A DNA stretch of 64,000 bases from NCBI RefSeq assembly GCF_030997045.1, contig NZ_CP116899.1, positions 3,434,001 through 3,498,000 of the forward strand, given 5' to 3'. Below the pieces are notes generated by a model. That model was not told where the DNA came from and ran no database searches. It worked only from the letters and a program-made list of their open reading frames with translations. A program made the position numbers and the translations under genes. This document shows, in pieces, positions 1 to 7,937 of the stretch (position 1 is the first letter of the stretch; every line of letters starts with the position of its first letter). This DNA comes from Microbulbifer sp. TB1203 (GTDB lineage: Bacteria; Pseudomonadota; Gammaproteobacteria; Pseudomonadales; Cellvibrionaceae).

Positions 1-1
1 C

Positions 2-370
2 AACTTCGCCATCGTCGACGCGGCCATGAACGACAACCTGCGCCCGGCCCTGTACCAGGCGTGGCAGGACATAGTCCCGGTGGCTCCGGACAGCGGCGAA
101 AGCGAGAGCTGGGATATCGTGGGCCCGGTGTGCGAGACCGGCGACTTCCTCGGCAAGCACCGCCAGTTGGCGCTGCAGCAGGGGCAACTGCTGGCCATGC
201 TGTCCGCCGGCGCCTACGGTTTCAGCATGAGTTCGAACTACAATTCCCGTCCGCGGGCCGCGGAAGTGCTCGTGGACGGCGACAGGACCTACCTGGTACG
301 CGCGCGGGAGACCCTGGCGGACCTGGTGCGCGGCGAGAGCCCGGTTCCGGAAAGAGAGCCGGAGAAATAG
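2..370 (+). CDS. lysA: Diaminopimelate decarboxylase, C-terminal part (cut by window edge)
   Basis: This is the last 122 codons of a PLP-dependent decarboxylase that converts meso-diaminopimelate to L-lysine in the cytoplasm. The visible part reads in frame from base 2. It contains the family's C-terminal pattern: VDAAMNDNLRPALY, where the substrate/PLP pocket closes, then GPVCETGDFLG with the conserved Cys-Glu pair, then AYGFSMSSNYNSRPR near the end. The stop codon lies one base before the dapF start, so the two lysine-pathway genes are surely one transcript. The N-terminal barrel with the PLP lysine is outside the window. The call is secure on motif and neighbour. Confidence 0.95.
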   Translation, partial: NFAIVDAAMNDNLRPALYQAWQDIVPVAPDSGESESWDIVGPVCETGDFLGKHRQLALQQGQLLAMLSAGAYGFSMSSNYNSRPRAAEVLVDGDRTYLVRARETLADLVRGESPVPEREPEK

Positions 371-371
371 C

Positions 372-1202
372 ATGCGCGTTAAATTCACCAAGATGCACGG
401 CCTCGGCAACGACTTCGTGATGCTCGACGGCATCAGCCAGCGCATCAAGCTGTCGCCGGAAAAGATCCGCCGCCTGGCGGACCGCCACTTCGGGGTGGGT
501 TGCGACCAGGTACTGGTGGTGGAGCCGCCGCGGACCCCGGACGCGGACTTCCGCTACCGCATCTACAACGCCGACGGCGGCGAGGTGGAGAACTGCGGCA
601 ACGGCGCCCGCTGCTTCGCCCGCTTTGTGCGCGAGCGCCGCCTCACCGGCAAACGCCAACTGGTGGTGGAGACCGCGGGCGGCATCCTGCAACTGAACCT
701 GCTCGAGGGCGACCAGGTCAGCGTGGACATGGGCGTACCCGCCCTGGAGCCGGAACAGATCCCCTTTATTGCCGACCGCTATGCCGACACCTACCCGCTG
801 GAGGTGGACGGCGAGGTCTACACCATCGGCGCGGTATCCATGGGCAATCCCCATGCCGTGCTGCTGGTGGATGACGTGGAACAGGCGCCGGTGAATACGC
901 TGGGTCCCAAAATCGAAACCCACGAGCGCTTCCCCCAGCGGGTCAATGCGGGTTTCCTGCAGGTGGATTCCCGCACCGAAGCCAGGCTGCGGGTGTTCGA
1001 GCGGGGCGTGGGCGAGACCCGCGCCTGCGGTACCGGCGCCTGCGCGGCGGTGGTCTCCGCGCACCAGCGCGGCCTGGTGGACGACACCGTGCGAGTGCGG
1101 CTGCCCGGGGGCACGCTGACAATCCACTGGAGTGGACCGGAGCAGCCGGTTACCATGACCGGGCCCGCCACCACCGTGTACCACGGGCAGATCATCCTCT
1201 AA
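372..1202 (+). CDS. dapF: Diaminopimelate epimerase
   Basis: DapF is a PLP-independent racemase that interconverts LL- and meso-diaminopimelate for lysine and peptidoglycan synthesis. At 276 residues it has the normal family length. Both catalytic cysteines are visible: Cys75 in NCGNGARCF and Cys219 in ETRACGTGACA. The N-terminus MRVKFTKMHGLGNDF is typical. The gene starts one base after lysA and is followed by a DUF484 gene, the same order as in Pseudomonas. No defects are seen. Confidence 0.97.
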   Translation: MRVKFTKMHGLGNDFVMLDGISQRIKLSPEKIRRLADRHFGVGCDQVLVVEPPRTPDADFRYRIYNADGGEVENCGNGARCFARFVRERRLTGKRQLVVETAGGILQLNLLEGDQVSVDMGVPALEPEQIPFIADRYADTYPLEVDGEVYTIGAVSMGNPHAVLLVDDVEQAPVNTLGPKIETHERFPQRVNAGFLQVDSRTEARLRVFERGVGETRACGTGACAAVVSAHQRGLVDDTVRVRLPGGTLTIHWSGPEQPVTMTGPATTVYHGQIIL

Positions 1203-1225
1203 CCGCACCGGACGACTAGGACAAG

Positions 1226-1954
1226 ATGACGGAACACAGCGAAGCCACCCCCGCGAGTGCCGCCGGCGACCAGGAGACCCAGCGCAGCAAGAAGCTGCTC
1301 GCCCGCCAGGTGGCCCGCTACCTGATCCAGAACCCGGACTTCTTCGTCGAACACCTGGAGCTGTTGGAAACCATCAAGCTACCGCGGGAAAACGGCAAGA
1401 CCGTCTCGCTGATGACCCATCAGACCAACCTGCTGCGCGAGCGCAATATCGAGATGCGCCAGCGTCTCGACCAGCTGCTGCACAACGCCCGCGAGAACGA
1501 CCAGCTGTTCCTGCACAGCCGCCGCCTGATCCTGGCGCTGCTGGAGGCGGAGAATGTGGCCGAGGCTGGGGCGGTCCTCTACCGCAGCTTCCGCGAAGAC
1601 TTCGGCGTTGACACCACCACCCTCACCCTGTTCGCCCCCCTGCCCGCGGGGCACCGCTCCCTGGGCGATGTGCGCACCAGCCCGCGCGCCAGCGCGGAAA
1701 CCGCTATCGGCGCCATACTGCGCAACGGCCGCACGGTTTGCGGTGTACTGCGGCCGGCGGAAAAGGAATACCTGTTCGGCGGGGAAGCGGACAGAGTGGC
1801 CTCCGCCGCGGTGATCCCGCTGGCCAACCAACTGGGCATCCTCGCCGTCGGCTCCACCGACCCACAGCACTACCGTTCCAGCCTGGGCACCCTGTTCCTC
1901 TCCTACATCGGCGAAGTGCTCGAGCGCCTGCTGCCGAAACTGCTCGCCGCCTAG
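1226..1954 (+). CDS. DUF484 family protein
   Basis: This 242-residue protein belongs to the DUF484 family, which sits between dapF and xerC in many gammaproteobacteria and has a GAF-like fold; its biochemical role is not established. The N-terminal half has the family pattern LIQNPDFFVEHLELLETIKLP followed by a basic helical stretch (RERNIEMRQRLDQLLHNA). The C-terminal half is a GAF-like domain ending in a long helix (YIGEVLERLLPKLLA). It lies 23 bases after dapF and is probably the last gene of the operon, because no xerC follows. Confidence 0.85.
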   Translation: MTEHSEATPASAAGDQETQRSKKLLARQVARYLIQNPDFFVEHLELLETIKLPRENGKTVSLMTHQTNLLRERNIEMRQRLDQLLHNARENDQLFLHSRRLILALLEAENVAEAGAVLYRSFREDFGVDTTTLTLFAPLPAGHRSLGDVRTSPRASAETAIGAILRNGRTVCGVLRPAEKEYLFGGEADRVASAAVIPLANQLGILAVGSTDPQHYRSSLGTLFLSYIGEVLERLLPKLLAA

Positions 1955-2024
1955 CCACGCATCTGCGCGCCGCGCTGACGCACCGCGGGCTGTCTCTATT
2001 GACTGTGAACCGGTCCCAGGCATA

Positions 2025-2058
2025 CCTGTAAGGGCGAACCCATGTTCACCCTTACAGG
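2025..2058. repeat. Inverted repeat (hairpin) between DUF484 and sutA genes
   Basis: Ten-base arms CCTGTAAGGG and CCCTTACAGG enclose an inner GAAC/GTTC pair, giving a long hairpin with one mismatch. It lies between two convergent genes, so it may act as a bidirectional transcription stop, but there is no U-run on either side. Confidence 0.5.
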
Positions 2059-2075
2059 CGCGAGCGGGAAAGCAT

Positions 2076-2300
2076 TTAAATGGGTCGGCTGCCGTACTTG
2101 GGCTGGGGTTTGCGTGGAGGGTCGGCGGTGACCTCCGGATCGACTTCATGGATGGCGCCACCGGCGGCGAGAAAGTCCTCGATCTCCTTGCTCAGCTGGC
2201 TCCTGGCCCGCTCGCGGGAAGTGATACTGCGCTCTTCGGCAAACTCATCGGTGTCTTTGCCACGAATGTTTTTGCCCTGATCTTCAATACCGTCTTTCAT
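2076..2300 (-). CDS. sutA: SutA-like RNA polymerase-associated regulator
   Basis: This small acidic protein of 74 residues ends in PRKPQPKYGSRPI. That matches the C-terminus of Pseudomonas aeruginosa SutA, a factor that binds RNA polymerase and tunes transcription in slow-growing cells. Further shared features are a charged N-terminus, a helix (ARSQLSKEIEDFLAAGG) and the segment EVDPEVTADPP. P. aeruginosa SutA is longer (about 105 residues, recalled) with a more acidic N-terminal tail, so this copy is a short version. Its position next to the glnK-amtB locus also matches Pseudomonas. Function is inferred from family and context. Confidence 0.75.
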   Translation of the reverse strand: MKDGIEDQGKNIRGKDTDEFAEERSITSRERARSQLSKEIEDFLAAGGAIHEVDPEVTADPPRKPQPKYGSRPI

Positions 2301-2564
2301 AACTCTGAACCCTGTAACCTGCTACTCCTGTTACAGAGGAAGTACCCCTGCCGCCGCGGTGGGCGCGGCGAATAATATATAGGCACTTGGCCACCCGGGT
2401 GCCAGTAAAAACCGGGGTTTCCCGTAGAGTTTTTTGTCGTGGTTGGAGAGGCCGTTATCGCACTTCGCTATGGAGAATTCCGCGCCACGCCAGGGGGTGT
2501 GGATCTATGCTAAGGCAGCAGTCGAATGGGGAATTTATTGGCGGGAATCAGAGGGTAGGAATAG

Positions 2565-2588
2565 CAAAAAAGCCCCTGACGGGGCTTT
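2565..2588 (-). terminator. Rho-independent terminator of the torF-glnK-amtB-glnK operon
   Basis: The stem AGCCCC-TGAC-GGGGCT is followed on the minus strand by a run of six U residues. It lies 22 bases past the stop codon of the last gene, the distal glnK, and so closes the nitrogen operon. Confidence 0.85.
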
Positions 2589-2609
2589 CTCGAAAGGTGG
2601 CGGGGGTTG

Positions 2610-2948
2610 TTACACCGCTTCGCTGCCGGTCTCCCCGGTGCGGATGCGGATCACTTCCTCCAGCGCAGTGATAAAGATTTTACCGTCGCCGATCTTGCCG
2701 GTCTGCGCCGCCTTGGTGATGGCCTCCACGGCGCCGTCCACCATGTCGTCGTCCACGGCCAGCTCCAGCTTCACCTTGGGCAGGAAATCCACCACATACT
2801 CGGCGCCACGATAGAGTTCCGTATGTCCCTTCTGGCGGCCGAAGCCTTTCACCTCGGTGACCGTCATGCCCTGCACGCCCACCTCGGACAGCGCAGTGCG
2901 CACGTCATCCAGCTTGAAGGGCTTTACCACAGCCGTAATCAATTTCAT
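2610..2948 (-). CDS. glnK: P-II nitrogen regulatory protein (copy distal to amtB)
   Basis: This is a 112-residue P-II signalling protein, the normal length. It senses 2-oxoglutarate and ATP/ADP and blocks the AmtB channel when nitrogen is plentiful. Tyr51, the uridylylation site in the T-loop, is present in YRGAEYVVDF, and the B-loop GKIGDGKIF and C-terminal RIRTGE are intact. It is the last gene of the operon, 79 bases after amtB. A second P-II gene lies upstream of amtB. The two differ mainly around residues 57-85 and at the C-terminus, so they may have divided roles. Confidence 0.95.
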   Translation of the reverse strand: MKLITAVVKPFKLDDVRTALSEVGVQGMTVTEVKGFGRQKGHTELYRGAEYVVDFLPKVKLELAVDDDMVDGAVEAITKAAQTGKIGDGKIFITALEEVIRIRTGETGSEAV

Positions 2949-3027
2949 CTTGTACTATCTCCTGGTATTAGGCCCCTGGTTCGTTCCGCGATGGTGGCCG
3001 CGCTGCGGCCACCACAAATGGAGGCAA

Positions 3028-4287
3028 TCACTTGCTCATGAATTCCGGGTAAGCTTCCATTCCGCATTCCACCAAGTCAACACCTTCTTGCTCTTCCTCT
3101 TCGCTGACGCGAATACCGGTGATGGCCTTGAGCAGGAACCACACGGCGAAGGAGGCGGCGAAGACCCAGACGAAAATGGTGGCGGCACCGATCAGCTGGC
3201 CGCTGAAAGAGGAGCCGTCATTGGTGACCGGCACCAGCAGCAGGCCCAGGAAGCCGACCACACCGTGCACAGAAATGGCGCCCACCGGATCATCGATCTT
3301 CAGTTTGTCCAGGCTCACGATGGAGAAGACCACCAGTACACCACCCAGGGCGCCGAACAGGGTCGCCTGCAGCGGTGTCGGCGTGGAGGGCTCGGCAGTG
3401 ATCGCCACCAGGCCGGCGAGGGCGCCGTTCAGCAGCATGGTCAGGTCCGCCTTGCCAAACAGGATGCGCGCGGTGATCAGTGCAGCAACGGCGCCACCGG
3501 CAGCGGCGGTATTGGTGTTCAGGAACACCATGGCCACAGAGTGCGCATTGGCGGCATCGCCCAGCTTGAGTACGGAACCACCGTTGAAGCCGAACCAGCC
3601 CATCCACAGGATGAAGGTACCAAGGGTGGCCAGCGGCAGGTTGGCGCCGGGGATGGCGAAGACCTCGCCGTTGGGGCCGTACTTGCCCTTGCGCGCGCCC
3701 AGCAGCAGTACACCAGCCAGGGCAGCGGCGGCGCCGGCCATATGCACGATGCCGGAACCGGCGAAGTCGGAGAAGCCCAGGTCGCCAAGGCTGTAGAGGC
3801 CGAATACCTTCTGGCTGCCCCAGGTCCAGGCGCCTTCCAGCGGGTAGATGAGGCCGGTCATCACCACTGCGAACACCAGGAAGCTCCACAGCTTCATGCG
3901 CTCGGCCACGGCACCGGAGACGATGGACATGGCGGTAGCCACAAACACTACCTGGAAGAAGAAATCGGAAGCACCGGAGTAGACGGAATCGCCATCGAAA
4001 CCGTTTTCCGCCGAGTCAGCCAGTACGCTGTTCAGATCGAAGGCCTCGATCCCGGACAGCAGCCAACCGCCGTCGTACATGATGTGGTAGCCGCACAGCA
4101 GATACATGATGCAGGCAATCGCATACAGCGCCACGTTCTTGGTGAGAATTTCCGTGGTGTTCTTCGAGCGCACCAAGCCGGCTTCCAGCATGGCGAAGCC
4201 CGCCGCCATCCACATGACCAGCGCGCCGCACACGAGGAAATAAAACGTATCAATTGCGTACTGCAATTGAAAAATTTGATTTTCCAT
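3028..4287 (-). CDS. amtB: Ammonium transporter
   Basis: AmtB is an inner-membrane ammonium channel of 419 residues with the usual string of about eleven membrane helices. Family signatures include the aspartate and first pore histidine in DFAGSGIVHMAGA and the second pore histidine in GAISVHGVVGFLG. The protein begins MENQIFQLQYAIDTFYFL, so its N-terminus resembles the non-cleaved class. It sits between two glnK genes, and P-II trimers are expected to plug its cytoplasmic side. Transcription probably starts upstream of torF. Confidence 0.96.
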   Translation of the reverse strand: MENQIFQLQYAIDTFYFLVCGALVMWMAAGFAMLEAGLVRSKNTTEILTKNVALYAIACIMYLLCGYHIMYDGGWLLSGIEAFDLNSVLADSAENGFDGDSVYSGASDFFFQVVFVATAMSIVSGAVAERMKLWSFLVFAVVMTGLIYPLEGAWTWGSQKVFGLYSLGDLGFSDFAGSGIVHMAGAAAALAGVLLLGARKGKYGPNGEVFAIPGANLPLATLGTFILWMGWFGFNGGSVLKLGDAANAHSVAMVFLNTNTAAAGGAVAALITARILFGKADLTMLLNGALAGLVAITAEPSTPTPLQATLFGALGGVLVVFSIVSLDKLKIDDPVGAISVHGVVGFLGLLLVPVTNDGSSFSGQLIGAATIFVWVFAASFAVWFLLKAITGIRVSEEEEQEGVDLVECGMEAYPEFMSK

Positions 4288-4369
4288 CTTTCGCTCCGTT
4301 CAGTCCCGAGTCTGTTAATTAAAAAATTTAGTAATTGTTAGCAGTTTAATGCCCGGTTTGATTCGCCAC

Positions 4370-4708
4370 TTAAATGGCTTCCGCCCCGGATTCACCGGTA
4401 CGGATTCGAATCACCTGCTCCAGCTCGGAGACGAAAATCTTGCCGTCGCCGATCTTACCGCTGTGCGCACCGGAACCCACAGCTTCCAGAACGTCGTCCA
4501 GTTGGCTGTCGTCCACTGCGATCTGCAGCATGGTCTTGGGCAGAAAGTCCACCACATACTCGGCTCCGCGATAGAGCTCGGTATGCCCCTTCTGCCGGCC
4601 GAAACCCTTTACCTCACTCACGGTGATGCCGTTGACACCGGCTTCCGCCAGCGCATCGCGCACCGCGTCCAGCTTGAAGGGCTTTATGATTGCGGTGACC
4701 AGTTTCAT
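4370..4708 (-). CDS. glnK: P-II nitrogen regulatory protein (copy proximal to torF)
   Basis: This second 112-residue P-II protein lies between torF and amtB. The T-loop with Tyr51 (YRGAEYVVDF), the B-loop GKIGDGKIF and the RIRTGE tail are conserved. It shares most residues with the distal copy but differs in the region TMLQIAVDDSQLDDVLEAV. The start has a short untranslated stretch after torF, so it is probably co-transcribed. It is expected to be uridylylated by GlnD and to gate AmtB. Confidence 0.95.
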   Translation of the reverse strand: MKLVTAIIKPFKLDAVRDALAEAGVNGITVSEVKGFGRQKGHTELYRGAEYVVDFLPKTMLQIAVDDSQLDDVLEAVGSGAHSGKIGDGKIFVSELEQVIRIRTGESGAEAI

Positions 4709-4750
4709 GGTTCTCCCCCCTCAGTTGGGGCCCGAGCGGGCCCGGTTCTC

Positions 4751-5476
4751 CTACCAATTGTAGGTTGCAGTGGCCAGTACGGTCGGTTCGCACCAGTCGA
4801 GATCGAAGCACTCGCTATCGCTGATGTCAGTTCCGACGACCGAAGCGCTCAAAGCGAGCCCGCCGAATTCCTTGCCCAGGGATACGGAGTAGTCCACGTA
4901 GGAGTCCTCCCCTTCGTCCAGGAAGCCGCCATCTTCGTCGAGCACATTCAGGCCGACGTGCAGGTCCAGGGACAGGTCCGCCGGCAGGGCGAAGCTGTAT
5001 TCGGCATACGGATAGTAAAAGGTGCCGGTTTCCGCCCAGTATTCGTTGGAGTAGGCGAGGCCTAAAGTCAGGTCGGAAATGCTGACGCTGCCGTAGATTT
5101 CCTGGTATTCCTCGTCGTTGCCGCCGGAATAGCCATAGTAGATGTAGCCCACGTCGTAGCTCACGCTCTCGCTGATCTCACCGGCGTAGCCACCGTAAAT
5201 ATCCACCTCGTAATCGGTTCCGTCGTAACCGAAATCCACTTGCGAGGCCCAGGTTCCCGCGTAGAAGCCGTTGCCGAAATCCACGTCGAACCCGCCCTGT
5301 ACGGCGGGGCCGCTGTCGGACTGGGAAATGCCCCGGAAGCGGTAGTCGGTGGTCACTCCCACATTGCCGCTGAAGCTGACACCGCCCTCTGCGGCAACGG
5401 AAGTCGAAGCGGCCATGGCCAACGCCAGGGCGCTGCTTGCGATTACAACGGTCGCTCTGTTATTGATCTTTCCCAC
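4751..5476 (-). CDS. TorF family putative outer-membrane porin
   Basis: This 241-residue protein has a cleavable signal peptide (MGKINNRATVVIASSALALA, ending near SVAAEGG). A beta-barrel pattern of alternating aromatic and small residues follows and ends in YNW, as is usual for outer-membrane proteins. The segment VGVTTDYRFRGISQSD is the hallmark of the TorF (Gcw_chp) family. It is the first gene of an operon with two glnK genes and amtB, directly behind a sigma-54-type promoter with NtrC-like sites. A role in nitrogen uptake across the outer membrane is therefore likely, but this is inference. Confidence 0.85.
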   Translation of the reverse strand: MGKINNRATVVIASSALALAMAASTSVAAEGGVSFSGNVGVTTDYRFRGISQSDSGPAVQGGFDVDFGNGFYAGTWASQVDFGYDGTDYEVDIYGGYAGEISESVSYDVGYIYYGYSGGNDEEYQEIYGSVSISDLTLGLAYSNEYWAETGTFYYPYAEYSFALPADLSLDLHVGLNVLDEDGGFLDEGEDSYVDYSVSLGKEFGGLALSASVVGTDISDSECFDLDWCEPTVLATATYNW

Positions 5477-5657
5477 TTTGCGTTCTCCTCGGTGTGTGTG
5501 ATTGTCTCGTCAATAATTATTATTCGGTCCAATCAGCCCAGGTCTCCGCCACTGCACGGTATCAGTGCCGACACTGCTTCCGCCTTGTGAGCTGTTTCGC
5601 CCTGCTACTGGGATGGCCCGCTCGGGTTGCTTTGCAACCTCTCGCAAACCCGATACC

Positions 5658-5674
5658 TGCAGGCTTGATGCCAA
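5658..5674 (-). promoter_or_regulatory. Candidate sigma-54 promoter for torF-glnK-amtB-glnK
   Basis: On the minus strand the sequence reads TTGGCATCAAGCCTGCA. It has the invariant GG and GC dinucleotides ten bases apart and a close match to TGGCAC-N5-TTGCA (mismatches at the last base of the first box and the first base of the second). The start point would lie near 5646, giving a leader of about 170 bases before torF. Two NtrC-like sites lie 85-150 bases upstream, the normal enhancer distance. Confidence 0.65.
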
Positions 5675-5759
5675 CTTTGCAATCAGGTTAAAAATCAAGG
5701 GGATAGGTGTAATTTGAAGCAGCCGGGGGCGGTGGGATTTTTTCCGTGCAAAAATAGGG

Positions 5760-5776
5760 TGCACCAAAATGGAGCT
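5760..5776 (-). promoter_or_regulatory. NtrC-binding-site-like sequence (proximal)
   Basis: TGCACCA-AAA-TGGAGCT matches the NtrC dyad TGCACCA-N3-TGGTGCA in 12 of 14 positions. It lies about 100 bases upstream of the candidate sigma-54 promoter. Confidence 0.65.
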
Positions 5777-5789
5777 CGCCCCGGAAGAA

Positions 5790-5806
5790 TGCACCGAAGT
5801 GGTGAG
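5790..5806 (-). promoter_or_regulatory. NtrC-binding-site-like sequence (distal)
   Basis: TGCACCG-AAG-TGGTGAG matches the NtrC dyad in 11 of 14 positions. It lies exactly 30 bases (about three helical turns) from the proximal site, which would let two NtrC dimers bind side by side on one face of the DNA. Confidence 0.6.
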
Positions 5807-5919
5807 CTATTCACCGCCGACGAACCAAGAGGGCGCACAATGGTCTCGCTTTTGTGCCAGAGGGGGCTGGGTTACAATTCTGCGCTATAAATTAACGTTT
5901 TTTTAGTGGAGGATTGCGC

Positions 5920-6168
5920 GTGGCTGCGGACAAATTGCAACAGTTATTGCAGGAGCTGCAACAACAGGGGGCAGTAATCACCAGCGATCTGCGCGATGCC
6001 CTCGCGGTTGCCCTGGGCAAACTGCCCCTGGTGTCCCAACAGGAATTCGACACCCAGACGAAGATTCTTCAACGTACCCGGGAAAAACTCGCGCGTTTGG
6101 AGGCCCAGGTGGAAATAATGGAGCGGGCACTCGCGGAGCAGGAGAAAAAGAACCCTCCCACCGATTAG
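5920..6168 (+). CDS. ubiK: Ubiquinone biosynthesis accessory factor UbiK (BMFP domain)
   Basis: This 82-residue, almost wholly helical protein belongs to the BMFP/YqiC family. UbiK assists the Ubi complex in aerobic ubiquinone synthesis, probably through a coiled coil that contacts lipids and UbiJ. The C-terminal motif QQEFDTQTKILQRTREKLARLE is diagnostic. A TTG six bases earlier is also open, but GTGGAGG at 5906-5912 is correctly spaced only for the GTG at 5920. It stands between the nitrogen operon and yifB, as in Pseudomonas. Confidence 0.88.
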   Translation: MAADKLQQLLQELQQQGAVITSDLRDALAVALGKLPLVSQQEFDTQTKILQRTREKLARLEAQVEIMERALAEQEKKNPPTD

Positions 6169-6197
6169 AATCGGGGAAAAACCTCAGGGATGAAATT

Positions 6198-7691
6198 TTG
6201 AGCCTTTCCGTCACCTATACCCGCGCCCAACTGGGCGTCGCCGCACCACTGGTCACCGTGGAGACCCACCTGGCCAACGGCCTGCCCGCTTTCCATATTG
6301 TCGGCCTGCCGGAGGCCGCGGTGCGTGAGAGCCGCGACCGGGTGCGCAGTGCCCTCGTCAACAGCCACTTCGAATTCCCCCAGCGGCGCATCACCGTCAA
6401 CCTGGCGCCGGCGGACCTGCCCAAGGAGGGCGGCCGCTACGACTTGGCGATTGCCATCGGTATTCTCGCCGCCTCCGGCCAGGTTCCCTGCGAACCCCTG
6501 GAAAGCTACGAATTTGTCGGCGAACTGGCGCTCACCGGTAAGCTGCGTCAGGTCAACGGCGCCCTCCCCGCCGCCATCGCCTGCGGCGACGCCGGGCGCA
6601 CCCTGGTGGTGCCTCGGGAATCCGCCGGCGAGGCGGCGCTGTCCGGCACCGGAGTGAAAGCCGCGGAGACCCTGCTGCAGGTGTGCGCGCAACTGCACGG
6701 CCGCGAGCCGCTGCCGGACGCGGAACCTACCGATGGGGAACGGGATCCCCTGTGCGCCGACCTGGCGGATGTACGCGGCCAGCTGAAAGCGCGCCGCGCC
6801 CTGGAAGTGGCCGCCGCCGGCGGCCACAACCTGCTCTTCTACGGGCCCCCGGGCACCGGCAAGACCATGCTCGCCAGCCGTCTGCCGGGCATACTGCCGC
6901 CGCTGGAGCAGCGGGAACTGATCGAAGTGGCCGCCATTTATTCCAGCGCCGGATTGCCCTCCGTGCGTCAGCGCCCCTACCGTTCGCCCCATCATAGTGC
7001 TTCCGCCATTTCCCTGGTGGGAGGCGGGAGCAGCCCACGGCCGGGAGAGATATCCCTGGCTCACCGCGGCGTGCTCTTCCTGGACGAGATGCCGGAATTC
7101 CCCCGCCACGCCCTGGAGATACTGCGCGAACCGCTGGAAAGCGGCGAGGTGCGTATTTCCCGCGCGCGGGCGCAGGTCACCTTCCCCGCGGATTTCCAGT
7201 TGGTCGGCGCCATGAACCCCTGCCCCTGCGGCTACCTGGGCGAGCCCCGCTGCCGCTGTACCCCGGACCAGATAGATCGCTACCGCAACAAACTCTCCGG
7301 CCCGCTGCTGGACCGCATCGATATGCAGGTGGAGGTGGCGAGCATGAGCGCCGCACAGCTGCAGGACGCGCCCACGGGGGAATCCTCGGCGACAGTGCGC
7401 GAACGGGTGCTGCTGGCAAGGGATCGGCAGCTGCAAAGGCAGGGGATGATCAACGCGCAGTTGGCCGGTGCGGAGCTGGACCGCTTCTGCGCACTCGGCA
7501 AAAGCGAACAGACTTTATTGCGGCACTCGGTGGAGCAGCTCGGGCTTTCCGCACGCAGTTATCACCGCGTGTTAAAAGTCGCGCGCACCCTGGCCGACCT
7601 CGCCGGTGAGGAAAATATCGGTGCGGGGCAGATTGCCGAGGCGCTGGCCTATCGCAATCTGGACCGGCGGCAGATACCGGCAAATGTGTAG
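6198..7691 (+). CDS. yifB: YifB/ComM family Mg-chelatase-like AAA ATPase
   Basis: This 497-residue protein is of normal length for YifB/ComM, a hexameric helicase that helps branch migration during natural transformation in relatives. An N-terminal lid domain (residues 1-190, with LPAFHIVGLPEAAVRESRDR) precedes the AAA core. Walker A is GPPGTGKTMLA, Walker B is GVLFLDEMPEF, and the zinc-like cluster is MNPCPCGYLGEPRCRC. The C-terminal helical domain ends the protein. The start is TTG, supported by AGGGA seven bases upstream; the only nearby ATG runs into a stop at once. It may form an operon with ubiK. Confidence 0.95.
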   Translation: MSLSVTYTRAQLGVAAPLVTVETHLANGLPAFHIVGLPEAAVRESRDRVRSALVNSHFEFPQRRITVNLAPADLPKEGGRYDLAIAIGILAASGQVPCEPLESYEFVGELALTGKLRQVNGALPAAIACGDAGRTLVVPRESAGEAALSGTGVKAAETLLQVCAQLHGREPLPDAEPTDGERDPLCADLADVRGQLKARRALEVAAAGGHNLLFYGPPGTGKTMLASRLPGILPPLEQRELIEVAAIYSSAGLPSVRQRPYRSPHHSASAISLVGGGSSPRPGEISLAHRGVLFLDEMPEFPRHALEILREPLESGEVRISRARAQVTFPADFQLVGAMNPCPCGYLGEPRCRCTPDQIDRYRNKLSGPLLDRIDMQVEVASMSAAQLQDAPTGESSATVRERVLLARDRQLQRQGMINAQLAGAELDRFCALGKSEQTLLRHSVEQLGLSARSYHRVLKVARTLADLAGEENIGAGQIAEALAYRNLDRRQIPANV

Positions 7692-7937
7692 GTGCGACTG
7701 CGCACAGCCGATCGCCGACACAACAAATTTAACCCATCCACATTTCCGCGTTCGCGCCATTTCAGTGCACCCGCCGTCACATCGATAAATATTTTGCCGA
7801 ACCTGCGTCGTGAACTGCAGCAGTTCACACTTTGCCAACAACTCTATTTTGGTACGACTGTAATAACTATATTCTGACAAGACGACGTAAACGATTACAA
7901 AACTTCGTCGGCAACAGCACATCATCAGGGGGGAAGT

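Noticed and set aside
5852..5878. Sigma-70 promoter for ubiK (TTGTGC...TACAAT)
   Set aside because: The spacer is only 15 bases and the -35 match is poor; too weak to list as a feature.
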